A stretch of DNA of 15,912 bases from Acidobacteriota bacterium (GTDB lineage Bacteria > Acidobacteriota > Polarisedimenticolia > Gp22-AA2): positions 1 through 15,912 of the forward strand of contig JACOUZ010000135.1 in the NCBI GenBank assembly GCA_016177515.1. The letters run 5' to 3'. The position numbers and the translations under genes are program-made. Of the stretch, positions 1 to 7,024 are shown piece by piece (within the stretch, counting starts at the first letter, position 1; each line of letters starts with the position of its first letter). The notes beneath the pieces were generated by a model. It was not told the DNA's origin. It worked only from the letters and a program-made list of their open reading frames with translations, and made no database searches.

Positions 1-1
1 G

Positions 2-496
2 ACCTCCTCCATCGTCTCCGTCTACCTCTGGTTCGGCAGCCCCTTGACCGACCTGCCGTACGCCGGCCTCATCGGCGGGGAGTGGCAATGGCTGTTCAGC
101 CGCCATGCCTTCGCGGGCAGGGGAGGGGCCGGGGCCGGCGTCACGCTGGTGCGCAGCGCGGCGCGCTCGTTCGTGGAGGCGTCGCCCGAGACCCTGGTCC
201 GCAAGGCGCTCGAAGACCTGCATCGGTTCTTCCCCGCCTCGAGGCGGCTGGCGCCGCGTCACTCGCTGGTGATCAAGGAGAAGCGGGCGACGATGTCTCC
301 CGCCCCCGGCTCTTCGGCCCTGCGGCCGCCCTGGCGCACACCCTATGAGGGGTTGCACCTGGCGGGGGACTGGACCGCCACCGGCCTGCCCGCGACCATC
401 GAAGGGGCGGTGATTTCCGGGCACGCGTGCGCCCGTCAGATCCTGGAGGAAAGCCGGCCGTACGCGCCCGCGGGCCCCCCCGGCCTCACTCGATGA
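2..496 (+). CDS. hpnE: Hydroxysqualene dehydroxylase HpnE, C-terminal part (5' end outside window)
   Basis: This is the 3' end of an FAD-dependent amine-oxidase-fold protein, about 164 residues; the frame is open from base 2. In hopanoid pathways HpnE reductively removes the hydroxyl of hydroxysqualene to give squalene, after HpnC and HpnD. Seen here: an early stretch VSVYLWFG..LTDLPYAGLIGGEWQWLFSR, typical of this family, and near the end LHLAGDWTATGLPATIEGAVISG. The second stretch is the conserved C-terminal FAD-contacting segment (G-D-W-T-x-T-G-x-P-A-T-x-E-G-A). The N-terminal Rossmann GxGxxG lies outside the window. The stop overlaps the next start in an ATGA, so the two genes are probably translationally coupled. 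Carotenoid/phytoene desaturase relatives share the fold, but the WQWLF segment and GDWT ending favour HpnE. Confidence 0.85.
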   Translation, partial: TSSIVSVYLWFGSPLTDLPYAGLIGGEWQWLFSRHAFAGRGGAGAGVTLVRSAARSFVEASPETLVRKALEDLHRFFPASRRLAPRHSLVIKEKRATMSPAPGSSALRPPWRTPYEGLHLAGDWTATGLPATIEGAVISGHACARQILEESRPYAPAGPPGLTR

Positions 497-1029
497 TCCT
501 GGGCGGCTCCCTGCTTCTCCTCGGCCTGCTCGGCCTACTGGCCTCGGCGCACTTCAAAGGGCAGCGCTTCTTCGACCGGCCCGCCCCGGCGCGCCATCCC
601 TGGTTCGACCCGGCACTCGACGTTTTCAAATGGGGTCTGGTCGTCGCCGGCCTGGTCCTCATCGCCCGGGTCTCGCTCCGGGCTTTTTCCTCCCTCGCCG
701 GGCTGCTTCTGGCGCTCTGGGCCTACGGGCGCTTCATCAGAAGCGCCTATTTCCAGGAGAAACTCCTCCGGCGGGATTTCACCGTCCTGCGCCGCGCCCG
801 GCCGGCTCTCTCCGACGAGGCCATCCTGTTCGAGCTGGCCTGCCGCAAGCACCCGCGCTGGGGGCCCGAGCTGATCGAGCAGATGGCCAGGGACTACCCC
901 ACGGTCGAATCGTTCGCGCGCATCATGGCCAGGATGGAGCGCGGGTTCCGTGGTTTTTCGGGCAGGCGGCCGGGCAGCCGGAGGCCTACGGGAGCAGCGG
1001 GAGGATGTGGTCCTGGACCGCGGTCGTGA
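493..1029 (+). CDS. Small membrane protein of unknown function, coupled to hpnE
   Basis: I do not recognise this 178-residue protein. The ATG at 493 overlaps the hpnE stop (ATGA). An upstream in-frame ATG at 427 would lie deep inside hpnE and is disfavoured. Visible features: a hydrophobic N-terminal helix (residues 3-18, Leu-rich), then two closely spaced hydrophobic segments (about 44-60 and 63-80). A cytosolic-looking helical region follows (about 95-155), with the well-formed segment DEAILFELACRKHPRWGPELIEQ. The last 25 residues are Gly/Arg/Pro-rich low complexity and overlap the 3' end of the convergent M24 peptidase gene by 44 bp. Position after hpnE suggests a link to isoprenoid or membrane biology, but nothing in the protein shows this. 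Confidence 0.7.
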   Translation: MILGGSLLLLGLLGLLASAHFKGQRFFDRPAPARHPWFDPALDVFKWGLVVAGLVLIARVSLRAFSSLAGLLLALWAYGRFIRSAYFQEKLLRRDFTVLRRARPALSDEAILFELACRKHPRWGPELIEQMARDYPTVESFARIMARMERGFRGFSGRRPGSRRPTGAAGGCGPGPRS

Positions 1030-2158
1030 CCTCGACGCCGCGGTCGTCCATGTAGACGTCGATCTCGCTGCGCACGCCGAAGTCGTCGAGGTAGATCCCG
1101 GGCTCGATCGAGAAGCCGGTGCGCGGAATGAGCTGGCGCTCGTCGAGGGTCTCGAGGCTGTCGATGTTGCAGCCGTTGCCGTGGACCTCCAGGCCGATGC
1201 TGTGGCCGGTCCGATGGATGAAGCGGTCGGCGTACCCGCGCTCGCGGATGTGCCGGCGGGCCACTTCGTCGACGTCGGCGCCGCGGATTCTTTTCCCCAG
1301 CGCCACCCCTTCCTTCAGGAAGGAAACGGCGGCGTCCCGCGCTCCCGCCACGATGTCCCAGATCTCTTTGTGCCGGGCCGGCACGTCCTTCCCGACGTAG
1401 GCCATCCAGGTGATGTCGGCCCAGATCGAGCCCTCCGCTTCCTCCCGGCACCACAGATCGAGGAGGAGGAGGTCACCTTTCCTGATCGGGGCGCTGCCGT
1501 CTGGCCGCGGCTCGTAGTGGGGGTTGCCGCTGTGGGCGTTGACGGCGACGATCGGCGGATCGTGATGGAACCCGCGGCCCCTGAACTGGTCGCACATGAA
1601 TTGCTGGACGGAGTGCTCGGTGATCGACCGCCCCTTGCCGGCCGCCTGGGCCACGTGGTCGAATGTCGCCTGCAGGACTTCCTTCAGCCCGTGCGCCGCC
1701 CGGCGGTGCGAATCAAGGGCCTCCGGCGACCAGCGGGCCTCGAAGTGCTGGACCAGATCGGCGCTCGTGACCACCTGGACCCCGCAGGCGCGCACCATCT
1801 CGATCGTGCCGCCATCGACCCGCGAGACGTAAGGGATCGCGCCCCCGGGCACGTATTCCATCGCCACGCGCTTCACTCCCTTGACGGCTTCCCGCAGCTT
1901 CTCCTGCAGCTCACGGTACCCTACGAACGGGACCCGCCGCCCGGGAACGTGCGTGAACAGATGCGCCTCGATGGCATGGTGCAGCCAGATCGCTTCGCCG
2001 GTCGCGGGGACGAGACCGAACCAGCGCCGGGTCGCGAAGCGATCCTCCCCGAGCCCGATGACGCGGCGGGCGATCGGGTTGATGCCGTGGAAGTCGTACA
2101 GGAGCCAGGCGTCGATTTCGAGAGTCTTGAGGGTCCCCTGGATGCCGGCCAGATCCAT
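986..2158 (-). CDS. M24 family metallopeptidase (Xaa-Pro aminopeptidase/dipeptidase-like)
   Basis: A 390-residue protein with a creatinase-type N-terminal domain (about 1-140) and a C-terminal pita-bread metallopeptidase domain (about 150-385). All five M24 dinuclear metal ligands are visible: D234 (LLLDLW), D248 (WADIT), H319 (HRTGHSIG), E352 (SIEPGIY) and E365 (RSEIDVY). It is therefore expected to be an active cytosolic Mn/Co-type peptidase cleaving Xaa-Pro bonds or a related substrate; the exact specificity cannot be read off. No signal peptide is seen. The ATG at 2158 has no clear Shine-Dalgarno; TAAGTT sits seven bases upstream, so a leaderless message is possible. It lies 90 bp downstream of the beta-helix gene on the same strand, separated by a strong palindrome, and its 3' end overlaps the convergent small membrane protein gene. 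Confidence 0.88.
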   Translation of the reverse strand: MDLAGIQGTLKTLEIDAWLLYDFHGINPIARRVIGLGEDRFATRRWFGLVPATGEAIWLHHAIEAHLFTHVPGRRVPFVGYRELQEKLREAVKGVKRVAMEYVPGGAIPYVSRVDGGTIEMVRACGVQVVTSADLVQHFEARWSPEALDSHRRAAHGLKEVLQATFDHVAQAAGKGRSITEHSVQQFMCDQFRGRGFHHDPPIVAVNAHSGNPHYEPRPDGSAPIRKGDLLLLDLWCREEAEGSIWADITWMAYVGKDVPARHKEIWDIVAGARDAAVSFLKEGVALGKRIRGADVDEVARRHIRERGYADRFIHRTGHSIGLEVHGNGCNIDSLETLDERQLIPRTGFSIEPGIYLDDFGVRSEIDVYMDDRGVEVTTAVQDHILPLLP

Positions 2159-2189
2159 GGGCGATAACTTACCACAGGTCCGCCGCCCT

Positions 2190-2242
2190 AGGAGCCTGTC
2201 CGAGTATGGGGCCGGCCCGGCCGAATACTCGGACAGGCTCCT
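2190..2242. repeat. Perfect 18-bp inverted repeat (palindromic element) between two genes
   Basis: The arms AGGAGCCTGTCCGAGTAT (2190-2207) and its exact reverse complement (2225-2242) flank a 17-base GC-rich spacer. The element begins six bases after the stop codon of the beta-helix gene. It has no T-tract on either strand, so it is not a canonical Rho-independent terminator, although it could stabilise or block the 3' end of the transcript. Fourteen bases of the right arm (CGGACAGGCTCCTG) recur exactly at 11779-11792. That suggests a dispersed REP/MITE-like family rather than a one-off hairpin. Confidence 0.8.
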
Positions 2243-2248
2243 GGCCCC

Positions 2249-5026
2249 TCAGGGCTGGCAGGCGTCCCCGGTGCCGTTGCCGTCGCCGTCCGCCTGGTCG
2301 GGGTTCCAGTCCGCGGGGCAGTTGTCGCACGCGTCGCCGCGGCTGTCGCCGTCGGCATCCTCCTGCCCCGGGTTGGCCAGGAGCGGACAGTCATCTGAAA
2401 CGTCGATATGCCCGTCGCCGTCTGCATCGGCATAAGGCGGCGGGGGGCAGGGAGCGCCGGGCGGAATGGGGGCGCCGTCCGACTGCCGGCCGAGGGCGCC
2501 CTCGCCGCAGCTGTTGACTCCCGACGCCAGGTAATAGAACACCGTGCCCGCGGGCGGGATGGACGGATCGGTCGTCCCCGGGAGCTGGAGCCCCCAGGCG
2601 CGGCAGGCATGGTTGTAAGACCAGGGCGCGCCCAGCACGTTGGATCCCTGATAGAAGTTGTACAGCGGTGCCTGCTCGGCGAAAGGCCAGGACGCAGAGT
2701 CGCCCGTCGCCCCCTTGAGCATGAGCGCGGGGGGGACGTCGGCCGGGAGCGTCCGCTGGTGGCGCACGGCGGGGGCGCAGTCCGCCTCGTCCAGGACGCC
2801 GTCGCCGTCGGAGTCCTGGCAGGCGTCCCCCAGGCCGTCGCCGTTGAAATCGGTCTGCCTCGGATTGAACGACGAGAGACAATTGTCACAGGCGTTCGGC
2901 CGCCCGTCCCGGTCTCCATCGGTTTGTGACGGAGTTGCGACCTGGGCGCAGCCATCGTCCTGATCGGCCACGCCATCCCCGTCCGAGTCCGCCTCGGTGA
3001 GAAGGCAAGGCAGTGCGGCAGGGGGTATCTCAGCGAAGGCACTGTCGGTGCCGAGCGACCCCTCACCACACCGGCTGGCGCCGGCGACCAGATAGTAAAA
3101 GGCCTGGCCGAGGGGCGGCGCGGCGGCGTCCTGGGAAAAAGTGTCGATCGACCCCGCCTCCAGACAGGAGTGGTTGTAGGCGAACCCGGGAGGTCCGACG
3201 GTCCCCCTGTACACGTTGTACACGTTGGCCTGCGCCGCCATCGTCCACCCCAGGCTGGCGCCCAGCGCCGCCGACAGCCGCAGCGTGTCCCCCACCGGAT
3301 GCGGCAGGTCCCAGACGCTCCCGGCCCTCGGGGCGCAGTCGAGGGAGTCGGCCACTCCATCATCGTCCTGGTCGGGAGCAGGCAACTCGTAGGTCCCCAT
3401 GTCGATCACCGGGGTGCCGTCGCCGTTCCCGTCCTGCGGGCGGAGGTTGCCGTCGAGGTCCAAAGGCTCGAGGTCGGAGTTGGCCCCGCTGTCGACCGCG
3501 GGGGAAACCGCCTGAATGTGGAAGTCCTCGGTCAGGTTAGTGGCCGACGGCCCCCAGTTCGCCAGGTACTTGAAGGCCTGGCTCGCGGCGGGGAGCGCCG
3601 GCGACAGGGAGATCGCCTTCGACGTGGAGTTGATGGCGGTCACCGTGCGCGCCACGTCGTCGCCGCCGCACTCGAGGACGTCGCCGATCCGATAGCGCGT
3701 GATGTCCAGCACGATGACCGTCGTCGTCGTCCCAGCCGCGGCGGTGACATCGTAGAACCGGGGCTGCCTGATCATTGCGGGCGGTTGTGACAGATTGCCG
3801 TTCACTCCGATCACCTGGGCGGGAGTGAAGTCTCCATCGACGTCAGAGACGGTGGCGGGCAGGATCACATTGCCGTTGAAGAGGTTGTTGGTCACCGTCG
3901 GCTCGGAAAAATAGCTGTACAGTCCCGCTCCGCTTCCCGTGGACGTGACCGCATTGCCGACGATCAGGTTGTTCGTGATCCGCACCGGCGGGTTGTTGGG
4001 GGGCGGAAAACTCTCTGCATAGATGCCTGCCCCCCGGGACGAGAAAGTGTATCCGCCGGGGATCGTGGTCTCGGTCAGGGCGTTGCCTGCGATGCTGTTG
4101 AGAGTGATGACGGCCGTCGCGTTGAAGGTGTCCACGCCGCCGCCCGTCAATCCGGCGCTGTTGCCGTAGATGAGGTTCCCGGCCACCCGCGTCTCGCCGT
4201 ACAGCTCGATACCGCCGCCTGAAGCCGACGCCCGGTTGCCGTAAATGACGTTGCGAACAACGATGGTTCCGGGGCCCCCCCGCAGCCAGAGGCCGCCCCC
4301 CCGGCCATTCTCGGCCTGGGCCAGGTTGTCGTGGATGCGGTTGCCGACGATTTCCGGGAAGGCGCCCGAGTCGATGGAAAAAATTCCTCCTCCGGCCCCG
4401 TGCGTGTCCCCCTGCCCGCCGGTCCTGGGAGGGTTGCTGACGTTTCGGGCGATTTCATTATTCGCGACGACGGGATGGCCGTAAGCGACGAAGATACCCC
4501 CGCCGAGCCAGTCCTTCGGATCCCCCGAGAGGATGTTACCGACGATGGCGTTGTTGGTGACCACGGCATCGCCAAAGATAAACATCCCTCCGCCGGCCAC
4601 CGAATCCACCACCACGCCGACTTCGCCGCTTCCCCCGGTGATCGTGAAGCCGTCGATGGAGAAATTGCGCCTGGGGCGCCCGGTCAGGCCAGAAGCCAGG
4701 ATGACGGCGCTCCGGCCGAAGCCTGTGGCATCGATGACGGTGCTGGAGAGACCGGCCCCCTGCACGTGGATGTCCGGGAAAATGAAGATCCGTTCCCTGT
4801 AAGTGCCGGCGGCTACCTGGATGACCCCCGACGTGGCCATCCCGCCTCCGATCAGTGTGTTCGCCTCGTTGATGGCTGCCTGGATGGTGCGGAAGGGGGC
4901 CGATTGAGACCCACACCCGCTGGTGCAGCCGCTGGTGGCGTCCACGTAGAGGACGACCTCGGCCGCGGTGGGGGTGGTTTCGGGCACCGCGGCGAGCAGA
5001 ATGAGCACGGACAACCTGGACAGCAT
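2249..5026 (-). CDS. Secreted beta-helix protein with thrombospondin type 3-like calcium repeats
   Basis: A 925-residue exported protein starting at the ATG at 5026, chosen because it opens a signal peptide (MLSRLSVLILLAAV, cleavage near TAA-E). A further upstream ATG at 5167 coincides with the predicted promoter. Domains in order: a DUF1565-like cap (about 25-105, with SAPFRTIQAAIN and VAAGTYRERI); a right-handed beta-helix (about 125-390) of many NN.I.GN-type coils; an Asp-rich TSP3-like segment (551-566); a fibronectin-like module ending FYYLVAGASRCGEG; more TSP3-like Ca-binding repeats (about 678-753); a second copy of the module; and terminal TSP3-like repeats (864-925). Beta-helices of this kind bind or cleave polysaccharides or act as surface structural proteins, but no catalytic signature is visible. 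No sorting tag or lipobox is seen. A perfect palindrome follows the stop. Confidence 0.85.
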   Translation of the reverse strand: MLSRLSVLILLAAVPETTPTAAEVVLYVDATSGCTSGCGSQSAPFRTIQAAINEANTLIGGGMATSGVIQVAAGTYRERIFIFPDIHVQGAGLSSTVIDATGFGRSAVILASGLTGRPRRNFSIDGFTITGGSGEVGVVVDSVAGGGMFIFGDAVVTNNAIVGNILSGDPKDWLGGGIFVAYGHPVVANNEIARNVSNPPRTGGQGDTHGAGGGIFSIDSGAFPEIVGNRIHDNLAQAENGRGGGLWLRGGPGTIVVRNVIYGNRASASGGGIELYGETRVAGNLIYGNSAGLTGGGVDTFNATAVITLNSIAGNALTETTIPGGYTFSSRGAGIYAESFPPPNNPPVRITNNLIVGNAVTSTGSGAGLYSYFSEPTVTNNLFNGNVILPATVSDVDGDFTPAQVIGVNGNLSQPPAMIRQPRFYDVTAAAGTTTTVIVLDITRYRIGDVLECGGDDVARTVTAINSTSKAISLSPALPAASQAFKYLANWGPSATNLTEDFHIQAVSPAVDSGANSDLEPLDLDGNLRPQDGNGDGTPVIDMGTYELPAPDQDDDGVADSLDCAPRAGSVWDLPHPVGDTLRLSAALGASLGWTMAAQANVYNVYRGTVGPPGFAYNHSCLEAGSIDTFSQDAAAPPLGQAFYYLVAGASRCGEGSLGTDSAFAEIPPAALPCLLTEADSDGDGVADQDDGCAQVATPSQTDGDRDGRPNACDNCLSSFNPRQTDFNGDGLGDACQDSDGDGVLDEADCAPAVRHQRTLPADVPPALMLKGATGDSASWPFAEQAPLYNFYQGSNVLGAPWSYNHACRAWGLQLPGTTDPSIPPAGTVFYYLASGVNSCGEGALGRQSDGAPIPPGAPCPPPPYADADGDGHIDVSDDCPLLANPGQEDADGDSRGDACDNCPADWNPDQADGDGNGTGDACQP

Positions 5027-5169
5027 CCTGAGGGCGTGGATCCACCCTACCCCGTCTTGCGACAAGGCGGGTAGAAGTCGTCGTCTGGCGCTGCGCCCGC
5101 TTGAAGGCAGGCCCAAGGTCCCTCCGGGATCGGGCCATTCATAGGGGCCGTTTCCCTGGCCGGGCATCC

Positions 5170-5198
5170 TGTATCCGCCGAAGTCGGTCGATTGTCAA
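5170..5198 (-). promoter_or_regulatory. Sigma-70-like promoter for the beta-helix gene
   Basis: On the minus strand a perfect -35 TTGACA (5198-5193) is followed after 17 bases by GATACA (5175-5170), a 3-of-6 match to the -10 consensus. Transcription would start near 5163, after the first possible ATG at 5167. This supports the start at 5026 and implies a leader of about 137 bases. The call rests on motif and spacing only. Confidence 0.5.
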
Positions 5199-5292
5199 GA
5201 GGTTAACGACGGCCCAACGATCCCGGGGGCCGGCCCGGGGCCCCGGCGGGGAAGGAGGGGCCGGAAATTGTGCGAGTTCGGTAACAAATCTG

Positions 5293-5321
5293 TTGACTGG
5301 GTGCCCTCTTGACGGTAAAAG
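5293..5321 (+). promoter_or_regulatory. Sigma-70-like promoter for first Cys-rich paralogue
   Basis: TTGACT (5293-5298), 17-base spacer, TAAAAG (5316-5321): 5 of 6 and 4 of 6 matches. The predicted start near 5328 gives a leader of about 44 bases before the ATG at 5372. Confidence 0.55.
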
Positions 5322-5371
5322 ACAGGACGGACATCGGTGTGTCTCCATTCCCGACCACTTGGAGGGCTCTC

Positions 5372-5899
5372 ATGAAGATTACCAGACCGTTGCTCGCCCT
5401 GGTACTGACGGCCGCCGTGCCCATGGCTGCCCTGGCAGCCGGGCAGGCCCAGGACAAGAAGAGCACGGCTCCTCTTACCGTGGGGGACTTCGCGGTCATG
5501 CTGGCCAGGACCACGGGAAACGGGCGGGCTCTCGAGGCGAAGGGTGCCACCGATGCCCTGGTCAAGGCCGGCGTGCCGCTGGGCAACCCCAAGGCATTAT
5601 TGAGCGAAGAGAAGCTGACGGAGATCCTCGGCTTCTATGGCGTGAGGGCCACGACCTCCTCGCCCGGGCAATCGGTCAGCCGCGACAAGGCCGTCAGCGC
5701 TCTCCTGCTCGTGGGCGGGTCTTTGACCTCTGCCGCGAGCAGCGTCGGGCCGACGCCATCAACCATGGAAGATTGCCTGGTGAACGCGAACCATGGTGAG
5801 TGCACCAATTGCTGCAAGTCCCTGGGGGTTGCAGCGAACACGTGCGCCAAGTTCTGCCAGCAGATCATGAAGGGCAGCGTCGGCGAACCGCTTCCCTGA
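5372..5899 (+). CDS. Secreted Cys-rich protein, paralogue 1 of 3 (unknown function)
   Basis: I do not recognise a named family for this 175-residue exported protein. The ATG at 5372 is chosen because GGAGG (5361-5365) sits 6 bases upstream and because it opens a classical signal peptide (MKITRPLLALVLTAAV...ALA, cleavage near residue 22). The mature protein has an N-terminal helical region with TVGDFAVMLA and a GVRATTSSPGQSVSR segment (about 36-108), faintly reminiscent of degenerate S-layer-homology repeats. A Cys-rich tail follows, with cysteines at 135, 144, 147, 148, 158 and 162. The pattern C-x8-C-x2-C-C-K-x8-C-A-K-x-C is shared with the next two genes, as is an acidic-proline ending (EPLP). 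Six cysteines in an exported protein suggest three disulfides, or a metal site. It has its own promoter and a strong terminator. Confidence 0.82.
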   Translation: MKITRPLLALVLTAAVPMAALAAGQAQDKKSTAPLTVGDFAVMLARTTGNGRALEAKGATDALVKAGVPLGNPKALLSEEKLTEILGFYGVRATTSSPGQSVSRDKAVSALLLVGGSLTSAASSVGPTPSTMEDCLVNANHGECTNCCKSLGVAANTCAKFCQQIMKGSVGEPLP

Positions 5900-5936
5900 A
5901 GGGGACTCCCGAACTGTCATCGCCAGGACACGATCC

Positions 5937-5967
5937 GGGCGGGGCGTGGTGCCCCGCCCTTTTTCTT
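5937..5967 (+). terminator. Strong intrinsic terminator after paralogue 1
   Basis: A perfect 9-bp stem, GGGCGGGGC (5937-5945) with GCCCCGCCC (5951-5959), a 5-base loop GTGGT, and then TTTTTCTT (5960-5967). It lies 37 bases after the stop and should separate this gene's transcript from the next paralogue. Confidence 0.92.
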
Positions 5968-6142
5968 GCGGTGGCCGGCCGACGAGATCCGGGGCATGCG
6001 CCACGCCTCGCCCCCTGCGATTCCTCACAATCGGACAGCCTCGTGACCTGTGCGTCCTTCGCTGCCCCAGCCGGAACGACGTGCCCGCCGGGGCCGCCCG
6101 CGGAATGGACACCGCGTCATGACGGCGGGACCGCAATATGCG

Positions 6143-6171
6143 TTGACAACGCGACAGGATGGCCGTACATG
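6143..6171 (+). promoter_or_regulatory. Sigma-70-like promoter for second Cys-rich paralogue
   Basis: A perfect TTGACA (6143-6148), 17-base spacer, TACATG (6166-6171; 3 of 6). The predicted start near 6178 gives a leader of about 58 bases. Confidence 0.5.
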
Positions 6172-6235
6172 AATAAAGGTCCGCAGGATCGACACCCAGG
6201 GCCCCTTCCTGGAGCGGACACGGAGGCAGACGATC

Positions 6236-6766
6236 ATGGTTTCAAGGACAGGCCGGTCTTCGATTTCTGTTGTCCTCGCTGCTGTCATGACATGGGCGAT
6301 GGCTGCCGCGGCGCCGCGCGACCCCGCCTCGAAGGTCACACAAGCCCGGCTGGTCCAGGATCTCGCCGGCGCCGCCCGCGCCGCCGGCGCTGTCCAGGCC
6401 TCGGCGATTCTTCAGAGAGTGGACCTCCGCAGGGCGGCCGTTGTTCCGATCACGGAAGCAGGGGCCGTGGTGCTTCTCAGGAGCCTGGGAGTCGAGGTGA
6501 CGACCTCGACCCCGGGACGTACCCTTTCGCGACAGCAGGCGGACGCCCTGGTCGTGAAGTTCAAGTACTCCCTGGCGGCCGCGTCGGCCATGCGGGAGGT
6601 TGCTCCCGGACACCTGCCGGTACCGGCATCCATGGACGACTGTCTCGTGGAAAAGAACCACGGTCTCTGTGTGGAGTGCTGCAAGGCGCTGGGAGGAGGA
6701 GGCAGCACCTGCGCCAAGGCGTGCCACGTGATCAACAAGCCGAGCGCGTCCGAGCCTCTCCCGTAG
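6236..6766 (+). CDS. Secreted Cys-rich protein, paralogue 2 of 3 (unknown function)
   Basis: A 176-residue exported protein of the same unnamed family as its neighbours. The ATG at 6236 follows GGAGG (6222-6226) at 9 bases and opens a signal peptide with a basic N-terminus and hydrophobic core (about 1-23, AMA-A cleavage type). The N-terminal half has diverged most of the three; it lacks the TVGDFAV motif but keeps LRSLGVEVTTSTPGRTLSR and ADALV (about 82-106). The Cys tail has cysteines at 136, 145, 148, 149, 159 and 163, with spacing identical to paralogue 1 and the core CVECCKAL; it ends EPLP. No convincing terminator follows. A weak 8-bp inverted repeat with a 28-base loop (6805-6812/6841-6848) is the only candidate. 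Cofactor, partner and substrate are unknown. Confidence 0.8.
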   Translation: MVSRTGRSSISVVLAAVMTWAMAAAAPRDPASKVTQARLVQDLAGAARAAGAVQASAILQRVDLRRAAVVPITEAGAVVLLRSLGVEVTTSTPGRTLSRQQADALVVKFKYSLAAASAMREVAPGHLPVPASMDDCLVEKNHGLCVECCKALGGGGSTCAKACHVINKPSASEPLP

Positions 6767-6895
6767 GGCCGTCAGAACAGCTTCTGCATCCGGTCTATCT
6801 GATTCGGAAGCCAAATAATATCAGGCAGCGTATCGACGCGGGCTTCCGGTCTGCGGTCCGATTTATCGTGTCGGGCTGGAACGCTAAAAACCTGC

Positions 6896-6924
6896 TTGAC
6901 GCCACAGTTCTTTAGCCGTAGATT
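6896..6924 (+). promoter_or_regulatory. Sigma-70-like promoter for third Cys-rich paralogue
   Basis: TTGACG (6896-6901), 17-base spacer, TAGATT (6919-6924): 5 of 6 and 4 of 6 matches. It sits in a locally AT-richer stretch, and the leader would be about 94 bases. Confidence 0.55.
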
Positions 6925-7024
6925 TCGCACGCTTTTTCAAATCTGCACCGGCCGACACAGGCGTCACAGGATTGATTCAAGGCGATTTCCGACTCGGTAG
7001 CCACCGGAGGGGGAGGAGAGCCCA

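Larger units (their letters stand above)
5027..5371. other. Divergent intergenic region between beta-helix gene and first Cys-rich paralogue
   Basis: About 345 bases without a convincing gene. They hold the minus-strand promoter at 5170-5198, the plus-strand promoter at 5293-5321 and a very GC-rich stretch at about 5222-5265, which includes the 12-base palindrome CCGGGGCCCCGG (5235-5246) of unknown meaning. The part from 5027 to about 5163 is probably the untranslated leader of the beta-helix gene; I see no riboswitch-like structure in it. Confidence 0.6.
5900..6235. other. Intergenic region between paralogues 1 and 2
   Basis: About 336 bases. It holds the terminator at 5937-5967 and a promoter at 6143-6171. 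I see no gene, tRNA or clear structure in the intervening 5968-6142. Open frames crossing it are unsupported by start sites or recognisable protein sequence. Confidence 0.6.

Noticed and set aside
950..2167. 405-residue open frame antisense to the M24 peptidase
   Set aside because: The sense strand has all five metal ligands in order; the antisense translation shows nothing recognisable.
4000..4800. Repeated gttgcc/gacgat-type strings in the beta-helix gene as a possible tandem DNA repeat or CRISPR-like array
   Set aside because: They reflect repeated N-x-I-x-G-N beta-helix coils in the protein; spacing and sequence vary, with no constant repeat units or spacers.
5027..5167. Longer start (ATG at 5167) for the beta-helix protein
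   Set aside because: It would bury the signal peptide behind 47 Arg/Pro/Gly-rich residues, and it coincides with the predicted transcription start.
6805..6848. 8-bp inverted repeat after paralogue 2 as a terminator
   Set aside because: The loop is 28 bases and no T-tract follows; too weak to call.
5800..6915. 371-residue plus-strand frame spanning paralogues 1 and 2
   Set aside because: It runs through a strong terminator and across two real genes in another frame; its sequence is low complexity and has no ribosome site at its start.
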